From Alkalibacillus salilacus (lineage in GTDB: Bacteria > Bacillota > Bacilli > Bacillales > Alkalibacillaceae), in NCBI RefSeq assembly GCF_030812915.1, contig NZ_JAUSTQ010000003.1, forward strand, positions 186,001 to 250,000: a stretch of DNA of 64,000 nt, read 5' to 3'. The position numbers and the translations under genes were made by a program. The notes under the pieces were generated by a model. The model was not told where the DNA came from. It ran no database searches and saw only the letters and a program-made list of their open reading frames with translations. The stretch's first letter is position 1; every line of letters starts with the position of its first letter. Positions 56,561-64,000 of the stretch are shown here, one piece after another.

Positions 56561-58279
56561 ATGCCATTTGATGGAATTGTAACCCGTGCGATCACAAACG
56601 AATTATCTAATTTACAAGGTGGTCGCATTCAAAAAATATACCAACCAACTGATAGCGAGCTCATTTTAACTGTTCGAAGCGGTGGGAAGAATCATAGCCT
56701 ACTGATCTCAACGCATTCGAGCTATGCACGCATTCATTTAACGAATGAAAAATATACAAACCCGAAAGAACCACCTATGTTCTGTATGGTCTTACGCAAA
56801 TACTTAGGTGCTGGGTTTATCGAATCGGTTGAACAAGTTGAATTAGAACGCATTATTCATATTAAGGTTCGTAGCAAAGACGAAATCGGAGATGAACAAT
56901 CCAAAACCTTAATCATCGAATTAATGGGCAAACACAGCAACGTTATGGTCGTCGATCCTGAGCGAAACGTCATTTTAGACAGTCTAAAACATATCAGTCC
57001 AGCACAAAACCGTCACAGAACGATTTTACCTGGTCAGACGTATATTGCTCCGCCCGAACAAGGCAAACTTAACCCGCTTCAACTAGACGGTGACACATTT
57101 GTCCGTAAGCTCGATTTCCTCCAAGGAAAAATCGATCGACAAATGTTGAATCTGTTAATGGGATGTTCACCACTTGTTACGAAAGCATTAGCTAGCAAGG
57201 CTTACTTGGGCGATAATCAAGCATATGCCGACGTGTTTGAAACATTTAAGGATCATTTGATTAATCATCACTATGAACCTAAACGTGCGATCGGACAACA
57301 GGAAGATTTTCATGTCTTACCAGAAGTCACATTTGATCAAGAGACTAAAACGTTCGATTCGGTCAGTGGCATGCTAGACAATTATTATGCAGGCAAAGCT
57401 GAACGTGACCGAATAAAGAATCAAACACATGATTTAATGCGCTTCTTAAAAAACGAAAAAGCGAAAAATGAACGCAAAATCAAAAAACAAGAAAAAACGT
57501 TAGCCAAAGCTGAGCAGGCTGAAGACTATCAAAAATACGGCGAACTATTAACGGCTCACTTACACCTTGTGAAATTAGGTGATGAGACGGTCGATGTTAT
57601 GGATTATTATGACCCAGAACAAAAAACGATCACGCTTGAGTTGGATCCAAACAAGTCGCCAAGTGATAATGCACAATATTATTTTAAACAGTATCAAAAG
57701 TTGAAGAAATCAAAAGAAGTCGTCCTCGTAGAAATCGAGAAAGCCAAACAAGAAATCGACTATTTCGAACGCTTAATTCAACAACTTGAACAAGCAAGAC
57801 AAGATGATGTGCAAGATATTCGCGATGAATTAGAAGAAGAAGGTTATTTGAAAGCAAAGCAACAAAAGTCGAAGAAGAAAAAGCAAAAATGGTTACAACC
57901 TGACCATTACCAAGCTTCTGATGGAACAGAACTCATTGTGGGTCGTAACAATAAACAAAACGAATTCGTGACGAATCGGATGGCAAATAAGAATGATATC
58001 TGGTTGCACACTAAAGATATTCCAGGCTCACACGTCATCATTCGTCATAGCGATCCAAGTGATGAAACTATTTTAGAAGCGGCAATGATCGCAGCCTACT
58101 ACAGTAAAGCGAAACATTCATCTTCTGTGCCAGTCGATTATACAGCGATTAAGCATGTCCGTAAGCCAAACGGCGCGAAACCAGGCTATGTAACATATGA
58201 CAACCAACAGACTGTCTATGTGACACCTGATGAAAGACAGATTGAGCAGATGAAAGTAACGGAAAACAAGCCGACATAA
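56561..58279 (+). CDS. rqcH: Ribosome quality control protein RqcH (NEMF/Rqc2 homolog)
   Basis: Binds stalled 50S-peptidyl-tRNA complexes and adds C-terminal alanine tails. The 572-aa protein has the NFACT-N domain (MPFDGIVTRAITNELSNLQG, MGKHSNVMVVD), a helix-hairpin-helix region, a charged coiled coil (about 285-420) and the NFACT-R domain (LIVGRNNKQNEFVTNRMA, DIWLHTKDIPGSHVIIR). The frame starts with a GTG at 56552, but the ATG at 56561 follows GAGGTGAT and fits the family start. Confidence 0.97.
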   Translation: MPFDGIVTRAITNELSNLQGGRIQKIYQPTDSELILTVRSGGKNHSLLISTHSSYARIHLTNEKYTNPKEPPMFCMVLRKYLGAGFIESVEQVELERIIHIKVRSKDEIGDEQSKTLIIELMGKHSNVMVVDPERNVILDSLKHISPAQNRHRTILPGQTYIAPPEQGKLNPLQLDGDTFVRKLDFLQGKIDRQMLNLLMGCSPLVTKALASKAYLGDNQAYADVFETFKDHLINHHYEPKRAIGQQEDFHVLPEVTFDQETKTFDSVSGMLDNYYAGKAERDRIKNQTHDLMRFLKNEKAKNERKIKKQEKTLAKAEQAEDYQKYGELLTAHLHLVKLGDETVDVMDYYDPEQKTITLELDPNKSPSDNAQYYFKQYQKLKKSKEVVLVEIEKAKQEIDYFERLIQQLEQARQDDVQDIRDELEEEGYLKAKQQKSKKKKQKWLQPDHYQASDGTELIVGRNNKQNEFVTNRMANKNDIWLHTKDIPGSHVIIRHSDPSDETILEAAMIAAYYSKAKHSSSVPVDYTAIKHVRKPNGAKPGYVTYDNQQTVYVTPDERQIEQMKVTENKPT

Positions 58280-58311
58280 TACCGTTTCATTAAATAATAA
58301 TTAATCAAAAT

Positions 58312-58350
58312 AACACCCGAAAGATTGATTTTATCAATCTTACGGGTGTT
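58312..58350. terminator. Terminator after rqcH
   Basis: Stem AACACCCG-AAGATTGA/TCAATCTT-CGGGTGTT with one bulge pair and a short loop; TCCTTTTAAA follows on the plus strand. It may also act for the minus-strand small membrane gene. Confidence 0.82.
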
Positions 58351-58427
58351 TCCTTTTAAATGAAGTACAATAATTATATAGAGAATTTCATGTCATATAA
58401 AGTATATAAATGATGCTAGCAGTTTTC

Positions 58428-58694
58428 TTAAGTAGGTTGGCTCATACCAGAAACAACTATAATTAAAAATATAAATGCTCCAACACCGATGCTTACAATT
58501 AACGACATAATTGGGATTATATTTTTCTCATTTTTACGCGTGATCCCAATTAGGGCCAAAGTTATAGCGATTACTAAAGGTAAAAATAACATTACTTCAG
58601 AAATGTCTCTACCTCCCAGCATAGCTATAAAAATGAAAATAGGTATGATACTAAATACTAATGACAACCAACTTACTATAGTCGTCTTTTTCAT
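58428..58694 (-). CDS. Small three-helix membrane protein, paralog 1
   Basis: An 88-aa hydrophobic protein of unknown function. Three membrane helices are predicted by eye (about 8-27, 34-52, 60-82), separated by GGRDIS and by TRKNEKNIIP. It aligns without gaps to the next upstream gene; about 32 of 85 positions are identical, including VSW at 7-9 and NEKNIIP. The ATG has GGGGG upstream. No B. subtilis counterpart at this location that I can recall. Confidence 0.75.
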   Translation of the reverse strand: MKKTTIVSWLSLVFSIIPIFIFIAMLGGRDISEVMLFLPLVIAITLALIGITRKNEKNIIPIMSLIVSIGVGAFIFLIIVVSGMSQPT

Positions 58695-58857
58695 CTCTAA
58701 CCCCCTTCATTGAACGTTCTTTAGTTTAAAGCCATCTTCAATGTGGTTCATTTTATGTAAAAAGATTTATGTTACCCCTAATAGCTAGTAACTATTTATA
58801 CCTTCTCCGTTTATTATACTCCAACAACTCTTAATCAACTGATCGATATACTATTAG

Positions 58858-59115
58858 TTACCCCACTGCTAAACGAACTATAATTAAAATCGGGTATGCT
58901 AAAATTCCAGAACTTATAATAAAGGCTATTAAAGGAATGATATTCTTTTCATTCTGCTTATAGAGGGCTATGATTGAAAATCCTATAGATACAAATAAAA
59001 AGAAACCTATTACTAATAGCGAAATTTCATAACCTCTTATTAGCATGAATATAGCAAAAGCAGGTAACATACTTAAAGCTAAAGATACCCAACTGACTGT
59101 ACCAATCTTTTTCAT
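58858..59115 (-). CDS. Small three-helix membrane protein, paralog 2
   Basis: An 85-aa hydrophobic protein, a clear paralog of the downstream neighbour (MKKIGTVSWVSLALSMLPAF, then YKQNEKNIIPLIAFIISSG). The frame is open to 59160, but AGGAG lies 9 nt before the ATG at 59115, and the paralog alignment starts exactly there. Function unknown. It sits between pyrE and rqcH. Confidence 0.75.
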   Translation of the reverse strand: MKKIGTVSWVSLALSMLPAFAIFMLIRGYEISLLVIGFFLFVSIGFSIIALYKQNEKNIIPLIAFIISSGILAYPILIIVRLAVG

Positions 59116-59276
59116 CTCATATACTCCTAAATTAAATCTAATAAATGATATAAACGTCACTATACCATAAAAAACCTTTATTGAGAATATTATGGAAAAC
59201 TTTATCAGAGAAAAAATAGTGAATTGTAAGAGATTTAACTGAATAGTTCTTATAAGTTGGTTAACCTAATTAAACT

Positions 59277-59903
59277 TTAAGATTCAGAGCTTGTTAATAT
59301 AAGATTATAACGCCACTCTAGTAATGCATGATAGTCATTTTGGTTTATTTCACCTTTATCAACCAATAAGTTGGCGATCTGATCAAATGTCACTAGGCTA
59401 GTATTAATAATCCCCTTTTGATTGAACTGTTCTTCTGCCACGTCTAATCCATAAGTGAAGATCGATAACACATATAACACTTCACAACCCTTTTCCCTCA
59501 AGGCTTCGACGACCTTTGTTGCACTTTGTCCTGTCGAAATCAAATCTTCAATCACAACAACACGATCACCTAAATCGACGCGGCCTTCGATCATGTTTTC
59601 TAACCCGTGCCCTTTCGGTTTACTACGAACATAAATCATTGGTAAATCTAGCAACTCCGCCGTAAATGCCGCATGAGGAATCCCTGCTGTGGCACATCCA
59701 GCAATTACATCAACTTGTGATCTATCGATTTGGTTAGCTAACTTTCTCGCAATTTGTCGGCGAACTTCTGGATAAGACATCGTTAAACGATTATCACAAT
59801 AAACAGGTGACGTAATACCTGATGACCAAGTAAACGGTTCGTTCATATTAATTTTTAATGCTTCGATCTCAATTAATTGTTCAGCTATTGTTTGCTGATG
59901 CAT
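59277..59903 (-). CDS. pyrE: Orotate phosphoribosyltransferase
   Basis: Makes OMP from orotate and PRPP. The 208-aa protein has the PRPP motif VVVIEDLISTGQSATKV near residue 117 and the N-terminal FTWSSGITSPVYCDNR segment. It overlaps the pyrF end by 23 nt. Last gene of the pyr operon; I see no strong terminator in the 160-nt gap after it, only a GGTTAACC palindrome. Confidence 0.98.
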   Translation of the reverse strand: MHQQTIAEQLIEIEALKINMNEPFTWSSGITSPVYCDNRLTMSYPEVRRQIARKLANQIDRSQVDVIAGCATAGIPHAAFTAELLDLPMIYVRSKPKGHGLENMIEGRVDLGDRVVVIEDLISTGQSATKVVEALREKGCEVLYVLSIFTYGLDVAEEQFNQKGIINTSLVTFDQIANLLVDKGEINQNDYHALLEWRYNLILTSSES

Positions 59904-60594
59904 AGGACCACTCCTTTACGATTGATTGATAGATTTGTTTTGGCTCGTCAGCTTGTGTGACAGCACGACCAACCACAATCATGTCACTTCCTACTTCATT
60001 TGCCTTACGAGGTGTCGCTACACGGGTTTGATCGTGATGTGCACCATTTGCAAGACGAATCCCTGGGGTTAATGTTTTAAAATCTAAACCACAATATTGT
60101 TTGATCAAAGGTACTTCATGAACCGAGCAGACAACTCCATCAGCCCCGCTTTCTTGACTGATATGTGCGTAATGTTGCACTGTTTCTGCCATACTTTTTT
60201 GAATTAATAACTCCGATTCAAGCATTGTCTCATCTGTTGATGTTAATTGAGTGACGGCTAATAATTGAGATTGACTGTTTTCTGCAATCAAAGCTTCTTT
60301 AGCCGCTTCAATCATACGACTTCCACCTGCTGCATGAATGTTTACGATGGATGGCTCATATAGTGCTAATTGTCGCATCGCTTCATAGACGGTATTAGGA
60401 ATATCATGTAACTTTAAATCTAAAAAGATCGGATGATGCTTCCTTTTTAAATAATCGATAATACGATGCCCTTCACTATAAAAGAGTTGCATGCCAACTT
60501 TGACTGGAACGCCTTCTAAATGATGGTTTTCTAAAAAATATCTTGCTTCCTCAACGCTTCGAACATCTAAAGCGAGGTAGATTGATGGCTGCAT
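59881..60594 (-). CDS. pyrF: Orotidine 5'-phosphate decarboxylase
   Basis: Converts OMP to UMP. The 237-aa TIM barrel has [17 protein letters not shown], the catalytic [11 protein letters not shown] (Asp-x-Lys-x2-Asp), and [10 protein letters not shown]. It overlaps pyrD by 28 nt and pyrE by 23 nt, the tight packing usual for this operon. Confidence 0.98.
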   Translation of the reverse strand: MQPSIYLALDVRSVEEARYFLENHHLEGVPVKVGMQLFYSEGHRIIDYLKRKHHPIFLDLKLHDIPNTVYEAMRQLALYEPSIVNIHAAGGSRMIEAAKEALIAENSQSQLLAVTQLTSTDETMLESELLIQKSMAETVQHYAHISQESGADGVVCSVHEVPLIKQYCGLDFKTLTPGIRLANGAHHDQTRVATPRKANEVGSDMIVVGRAVTQADEPKQIYQSIVKEWSYASANNS

Positions 60595-61493
60595 CGTGCG
60601 TCCCTCACTTCTTTTACAGAATTAAATCCATAAGCTTGTAATGTTTCAGGTAAGTCTTGAACTAAACGTTCGCAAATAAACGGATTTTGAAAATTTGCTG
60701 TTCCAACCGCGACTGCATCAGCACCAGCTAGTAAGAATTCGAGTACATCTTCCGTTGATTGAATGCCTCCCATTCCAATAATAGGCAGATCTGTTTTTTG
60801 TCGAACTTGATGAATCATATGGATTGCAATTGGTTTAATCGCAGGTCCTGATAGACCACCTGACCCATTGGCAATAATCGGCGCTTGTTGATGTAAATCA
60901 ATACGTCTTCCGGTTAAGGTATTAACCATAGATAGGCCGTCTGCTCCAGCTTTTTCGACAGCCGTTGCAATATCCGTAATATCTGTTACGTTAGGCGAAA
61001 GTTTAACAAAGACTGGCTTTGAAGAAACGGATTTAACAGCTTCCGTGACGCGATAAGCTAAGGTTGCATCCGTCCCGAACTGCACGCCACCTTCTTTTAC
61101 ATTGGGACATGAAATATTTAATTCTAATGCTTTAACCGCGGCCTGTTCAGACATTTTTCTAGCAACATCGACGTATTCCTCAAGTGTACTTCCTGCAATA
61201 TTGGCGATCACAGGTACATCATACTGTCTTAAGAATGGGAGCTCTTGTTCAATAATTCCATCAACACCAGGATTCTGTAATCCAATCGCATTTAGCATCC
61301 CTGATGATGTCTCAGCGACTCGAGGTGTTTGATTACCGAATCTCGCTTCTCCCGTAGCTGCTTTAATCGCAATCGCTCCTAATTGGTTCAAATCGTAAAA
61401 CGCGCTAAATTCACGACCAAAGCCGAAACACCCTGATGCTGGCATGATAGGATTGTTTAAATGTAAATCACCTAATGTGACTTCTAAACTCAT
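60567..61493 (-). CDS. pyrD: Dihydroorotate dehydrogenase B, catalytic subunit
   Basis: NAD-dependent class 1B enzyme; the FMN subunit that oxidises dihydroorotate. The 308-aa barrel has [16 protein letters not shown], the catalytic Cys in [18 protein letters not shown] and the FMN phosphate site ([24 protein letters not shown], in part). It pairs with PyrK, and their genes overlap by 4 nt (ATGA). Confidence 0.98.
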   Translation of the reverse strand: MSLEVTLGDLHLNNPIMPASGCFGFGREFSAFYDLNQLGAIAIKAATGEARFGNQTPRVAETSSGMLNAIGLQNPGVDGIIEQELPFLRQYDVPVIANIAGSTLEEYVDVARKMSEQAAVKALELNISCPNVKEGGVQFGTDATLAYRVTEAVKSVSSKPVFVKLSPNVTDITDIATAVEKAGADGLSMVNTLTGRRIDLHQQAPIIANGSGGLSGPAIKPIAIHMIHQVRQKTDLPIIGMGGIQSTEDVLEFLLAGADAVAVGTANFQNPFICERLVQDLPETLQAYGFNSVKEVRDARCSHQSTSL

Positions 61494-62251
61494 AGAATCA
61501 CCTCACTTGCTTGTAATACAGGGCCATCTTGACAAATTTTCACATAGCCATTGTCATTCTTAGCTTCACAAACACATGCAAAACAAGCACCGATTCCACA
61601 TCCCATGCGTTCTTCAAACGATAATTGACCAGGTGTATCTATCATTTGTTCTTGTACAGCTTGTAACATCGGCATTGGTCCACAAGCGTAATAATGTTGA
61701 AAATTCAGGTCTAGTTGACTAACAACGTCCGTCACAAAACCTTTATGCCCATAAGTCCCGTCATCAGTAGAAATATATGTTTTAGTTAATTCTCGAAATT
61801 CATCTTCATAGAAAACGGCTTCACGTGTCGCAAATCCTAACACGACTGTCACTTGATAGTGTCTCACTAATTGTTTTGTTAAATGATAGAGCGGTGGAAC
61901 GCCAACGCCACCTCCAACAACTAAAATTTGATTACCTTCTGAATGTTTAATTTCAAAACCATTACCGAGTGGGCCAAGTACATTTAAGATGGTTCCTTCT
62001 GTAAGAGTAGATAACCATTTAGTCCCATCACCTGTCACATGATAGATGAGCGTAATAGTTTGTGAGATACGGTTAATATCTGCAATCGATAATGGTCGAC
62101 GAAGCATATTTAACTTTCCGTCACCAATTTGTATATGAACAAACTGCCCAGATTGAATATGAAGCGGAATCTCTTCACCTGATATCACCATTTCAAAAGT
62201 GTTTAACGCAATGCATTCATTTTTCTGTATCGTCATATCTTCAACGATCAT
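61490..62251 (-). CDS. pyrK: Dihydroorotate dehydrogenase B, electron transfer subunit
   Basis: FAD and [2Fe-2S] subunit that passes electrons from PyrD to NAD. The 253-aa protein has the FAD motif RRPLSIADI, the NAD-binding [12 protein letters not shown], and four cluster Cys in [14 protein letters not shown] plus KICQDGPV. Its ATG overlaps the carB stop by 4 nt. A second ATG five codons in is an alternative. Confidence 0.97.
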   Translation of the reverse strand: MIVEDMTIQKNECIALNTFEMVISGEEIPLHIQSGQFVHIQIGDGKLNMLRRPLSIADINRISQTITLIYHVTGDGTKWLSTLTEGTILNVLGPLGNGFEIKHSEGNQILVVGGGVGVPPLYHLTKQLVRHYQVTVVLGFATREAVFYEDEFRELTKTYISTDDGTYGHKGFVTDVVSQLDLNFQHYYACGPMPMLQAVQEQMIDTPGQLSFEERMGCGIGACFACVCEAKNDNGYVKICQDGPVLQASEVIL

Positions 62252-64000
62252 ACATTCACAACCTCTTGCTTTGGCATTGGACTCGCTGCAAAACTCATTG
62301 ACTCAATCACGCTTACCATCGCCTCAGCTGTATCTAATGATGTTAAACACGCAATCCCGTGTTCCACGGCACTACGGCGAATACGAAAGCCATCTGTTTC
62401 TGTCTGTTTGCCTCTTGATAAAGTATTGACGACTAAATGAACATAGCCTTCTTCGATGACATGTAAGATGTGACACTGATCATCCTTAATCTTGTTCACT
62501 TCTTCAACCGCTAACCCAGCCTCTCGAATCGCTTGTGCCGAACCAGTTGTTGCATACAATTGAAAACCTAAAGCAGTCAATCTTCTGGCCAATTCAACCA
62601 TTTCTGATTTGTCTTGGTCTGCTACCGTTAATAAGACACTGCCTCCTGTTGGAACTTTTAAACCTGACGCTAATATCCCTTTATACAGCGCTTTTTCCAA
62701 TGTCTGATCACGACCAATCACTTCACCCGTAGATTTCATTTCTGGGCCAAGTGTAATCTCGACCTGACGTAGTTTCTCAAATGAAAAGACAGGGACTTTA
62801 ACTGATATCGTATTGTCTTCTTCACATAAACCACCCTCATATCCGAGCTCATTTAACGTTTCGCCTAACATGATGCGGGTTGCAATATTAGCCATCTTAA
62901 CGCTAGTCACTTTGCTTAAAAACGGTACAGTACGACTTGAGCGTGGATTGACTTCTAACACATAAACATCGCCATCATGATAAACAAATTGAATATTGAG
63001 TAATCCTTTTACATTTAACGCCCTAGCAATTGCAGTCGTGATCTCGGTACACTGTGCTTTGACTGAATCCGGAATATGTTGAGTTGGATAAACAGCCATA
63101 GAATCACCAGAATGAACACCTGCCCGTTCAATATGTTCCATGATACCTGGAATGACCACCGTCTCTCCGTCACTAATAGCGTCAACTTCTAACTCCTGAC
63201 CAATTAAATATCGATCGATTAAAACAGGCCGTTCAGGATGGACACTGACTGCTTCACTCATATATCTCATCAATTCAAATTCTTCATGAACAATCTCCAT
63301 CGCCCGTCCGCCTAAGACATAAGATGGCCGTACTAAAACTGGGTATCCGATTTCTCGTGCGAGTTCTTTCGCCTCTTCTTCTGTTGTTGCCATACCTGCT
63401 TTAGGTCTTGCAATTTGGCTGTCTTCTAATAACTGATCGAACTGGTCTCGGTCTTCTGCTCGATCGATTGATGATTTCGACGTCCCTAAAATCGCTACCC
63501 CTCGCTTCTCTAACTCATCGACGAGTGATATCGCAGTTTGGCCCCCGAACTGGACAATCACGCCTTCAGGTTGTTCATGATCAATGACGTGCATGACATC
63601 TTCAATCGTTAACGGTTCAAAATATAATTTATCGGATATTTGAAAATCAGTTGATACTGTCTCAGGGTTATTATTAATCACAATCGCTTCATATCCCGCT
63701 TCTTTAAGTGCTAATACAGAATGAACCGTAGCATAGTCGAACTCAATCCCCTGCCCTATTCGAATGGGTCCTGAGCCAAGAACGACAACTTTTGGCCGAG
63801 TTGTGCGAATTGATTCGGTCTCTTCTTCATACGTGCTATAAAAATACGGTGTTTCTGATGCAAATTCTGCTGCACACGTATCCACCATTTTATATACAGG
63901 GATAACGTCATGAGCACGACGCCATTCATATACTGTTTGTTCTCTAGTTTCCCAAAAACGAGCTATGGCTTGATCAGAAAAGCCTAACTCTTTAGCCTCA
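62248..64000 (-). CDS. carB: Carbamoyl-phosphate synthase large subunit (5' part beyond window)
   Basis: Makes carbamoyl phosphate from bicarbonate, ammonia and ATP. The frame is open to the window edge; 584 codons are present, about the C-terminal 55 percent. From the N-terminal side: the oligomerisation domain end ([11 protein letters not shown]), the second ATP-grasp half ([62 protein letters not shown]) and the MGS-like allosteric domain (about the last 140 residues). No frameshift. Likely the pyrAB copy, since pyrK follows directly. Confidence 0.97.
   Translation of the reverse strand, partial: EAKELGFSDQAIARFWETREQTVYEWRRAHDVIPVYKMVDTCAAEFASETPYFYSTYEEETESIRTTRPKVVVLGSGPIRIGQGIEFDYATVHSVLALKEAGYEAIVINNNPETVSTDFQISDKLYFEPLTIEDVMHVIDHEQPEGVIVQFGGQTAISLVDELEKRGVAILGTSKSSIDRAEDRDQFDQLLEDSQIARPKAGMATTEEEAKELAREIGYPVLVRPSYVLGGRAMEIVHEEFELMRYMSEAVSVHPERPVLIDRYLIGQELEVDAISDGETVVIPGIMEHIERAGVHSGDSMAVYPTQHIPDSVKAQCTEITTAIARALNVKGLLNIQFVYHDGDVYVLEVNPRSSRTVPFLSKVTSVKMANIATRIMLGETLNELGYEGGLCEEDNTISVKVPVFSFEKLRQVEITLGPEMKSTGEVIGRDQTLEKALYKGILASGLKVPTGGSVLLTVADQDKSEMVELARRLTALGFQLYATTGSAQAIREAGLAVEEVNKIKDDQCHILHVIEEGYVHLVVNTLSRGKQTETDGFRIRRSAVEHGIACLTSLDTAEAMVSVIESMSFAASPMPKQEVVNV

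Noticed and set aside
59161-59276. Terminator of the pyr operon after pyrE
   Set aside because: Only a short GGTTAACC palindrome is visible, without a T-tract.

Overview
This 64 kb window is a piece of chromosome from a low-GC Firmicute of the family Bacillaceae. The gene order, read from right to left on the minus strand, is the classic Bacillus block: pyr operon, rqcH, yicC-remA-gmk-rpoZ-coaBC-priA-fmt-rsmB-prpC-prkC-rsgA-rpe-thiN, spoVM/rpmB, yloU-fakA, sdaAB-sdaAA-recG, fapR-plsX-fabD-fabG-acpP, rnc, smc-ftsY-ylxM-ffh, rpsP-khpA-ylqD-rimM-trmD-rplS, rbgA-rnhB-ylqG-ylqH-sucC-sucD-dprA-topA, xerC-hslV-hslU-codY and the start of the fla/che operon (flgB to fliI). SpoVM marks an endospore former and the flagellar genes mark a motile one. 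Many proteins are acidic, which would fit a moderately halophilic relative, but that is only an inference. The window cuts fliI at its left edge and carB at its right edge. I see no tRNA, rRNA, CRISPR array, phage or transposase gene.

Layout: 1-5.8 kb, flagellar basal body and export genes. 6-9.7 kb, codY with the HslUV protease and the XerC recombinase. 9.9-16 kb, topA, dprA, succinyl-CoA ligase and a FlhB-like fragment. 16-19 kb, a very Gln-rich FliK-like protein, RNase HII and RbgA. 20-26 kb, ribosomal proteins S16 and L19, their maturation factors and the SRP genes. 26-38.7 kb, smc, RNase III, the fatty-acid/phospholipid operon under FapR, RecG and L-serine dehydratase. 38.8-46 kb, a purine-type permease, fatty acid kinase, L28, SpoVM and RsgA. 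45-59 kb, the PrkC/PrpC signalling pair, translation and coenzyme A genes, RemA and RqcH. 59-64 kb, pyrimidine synthesis. Only five larger genes run on the plus strand: a PH-domain protein, a UPF0435 protein, the permease, rpmB and rqcH. Two of these five, the PH-domain and UPF0435 genes, interrupt operons that are normally continuous.

The most unusual feature is a family of GC-rich, strongly palindromic intergenic repeats, in five copies: A near 12.25-12.53 kb, B 29.79-30.18 kb, C 31.25-31.40 kb, D 40.18-40.44 kb and E 54.07-54.27 kb (E is inverted). All share a 15-bp terminal inverted repeat (GTTGTTGAATTGTGA and its complement) and a core with XhoI-like palindromes. Two copies are flanked by 9-10 bp direct repeats that look like target-site duplications. 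The interior is modular, and extra segments sit in the apical loops of hairpins. All four gene-free gaps above 300 bases contain one copy. They look like non-autonomous mobile elements (MITE-like) that may be transcribed as structured RNA. Related repeats may already be known in Bacillaceae; I cannot check this here.

Other points of interest are an internal tandem duplication in the FliK-like protein, tandem paralogous small membrane proteins next to pyrE, the absence of trmFO, def and rlmN from their usual places, a clear FapR operator in front of fapR, an HslV with an unusual N-terminus, and a short G-rich leader in front of the permease.
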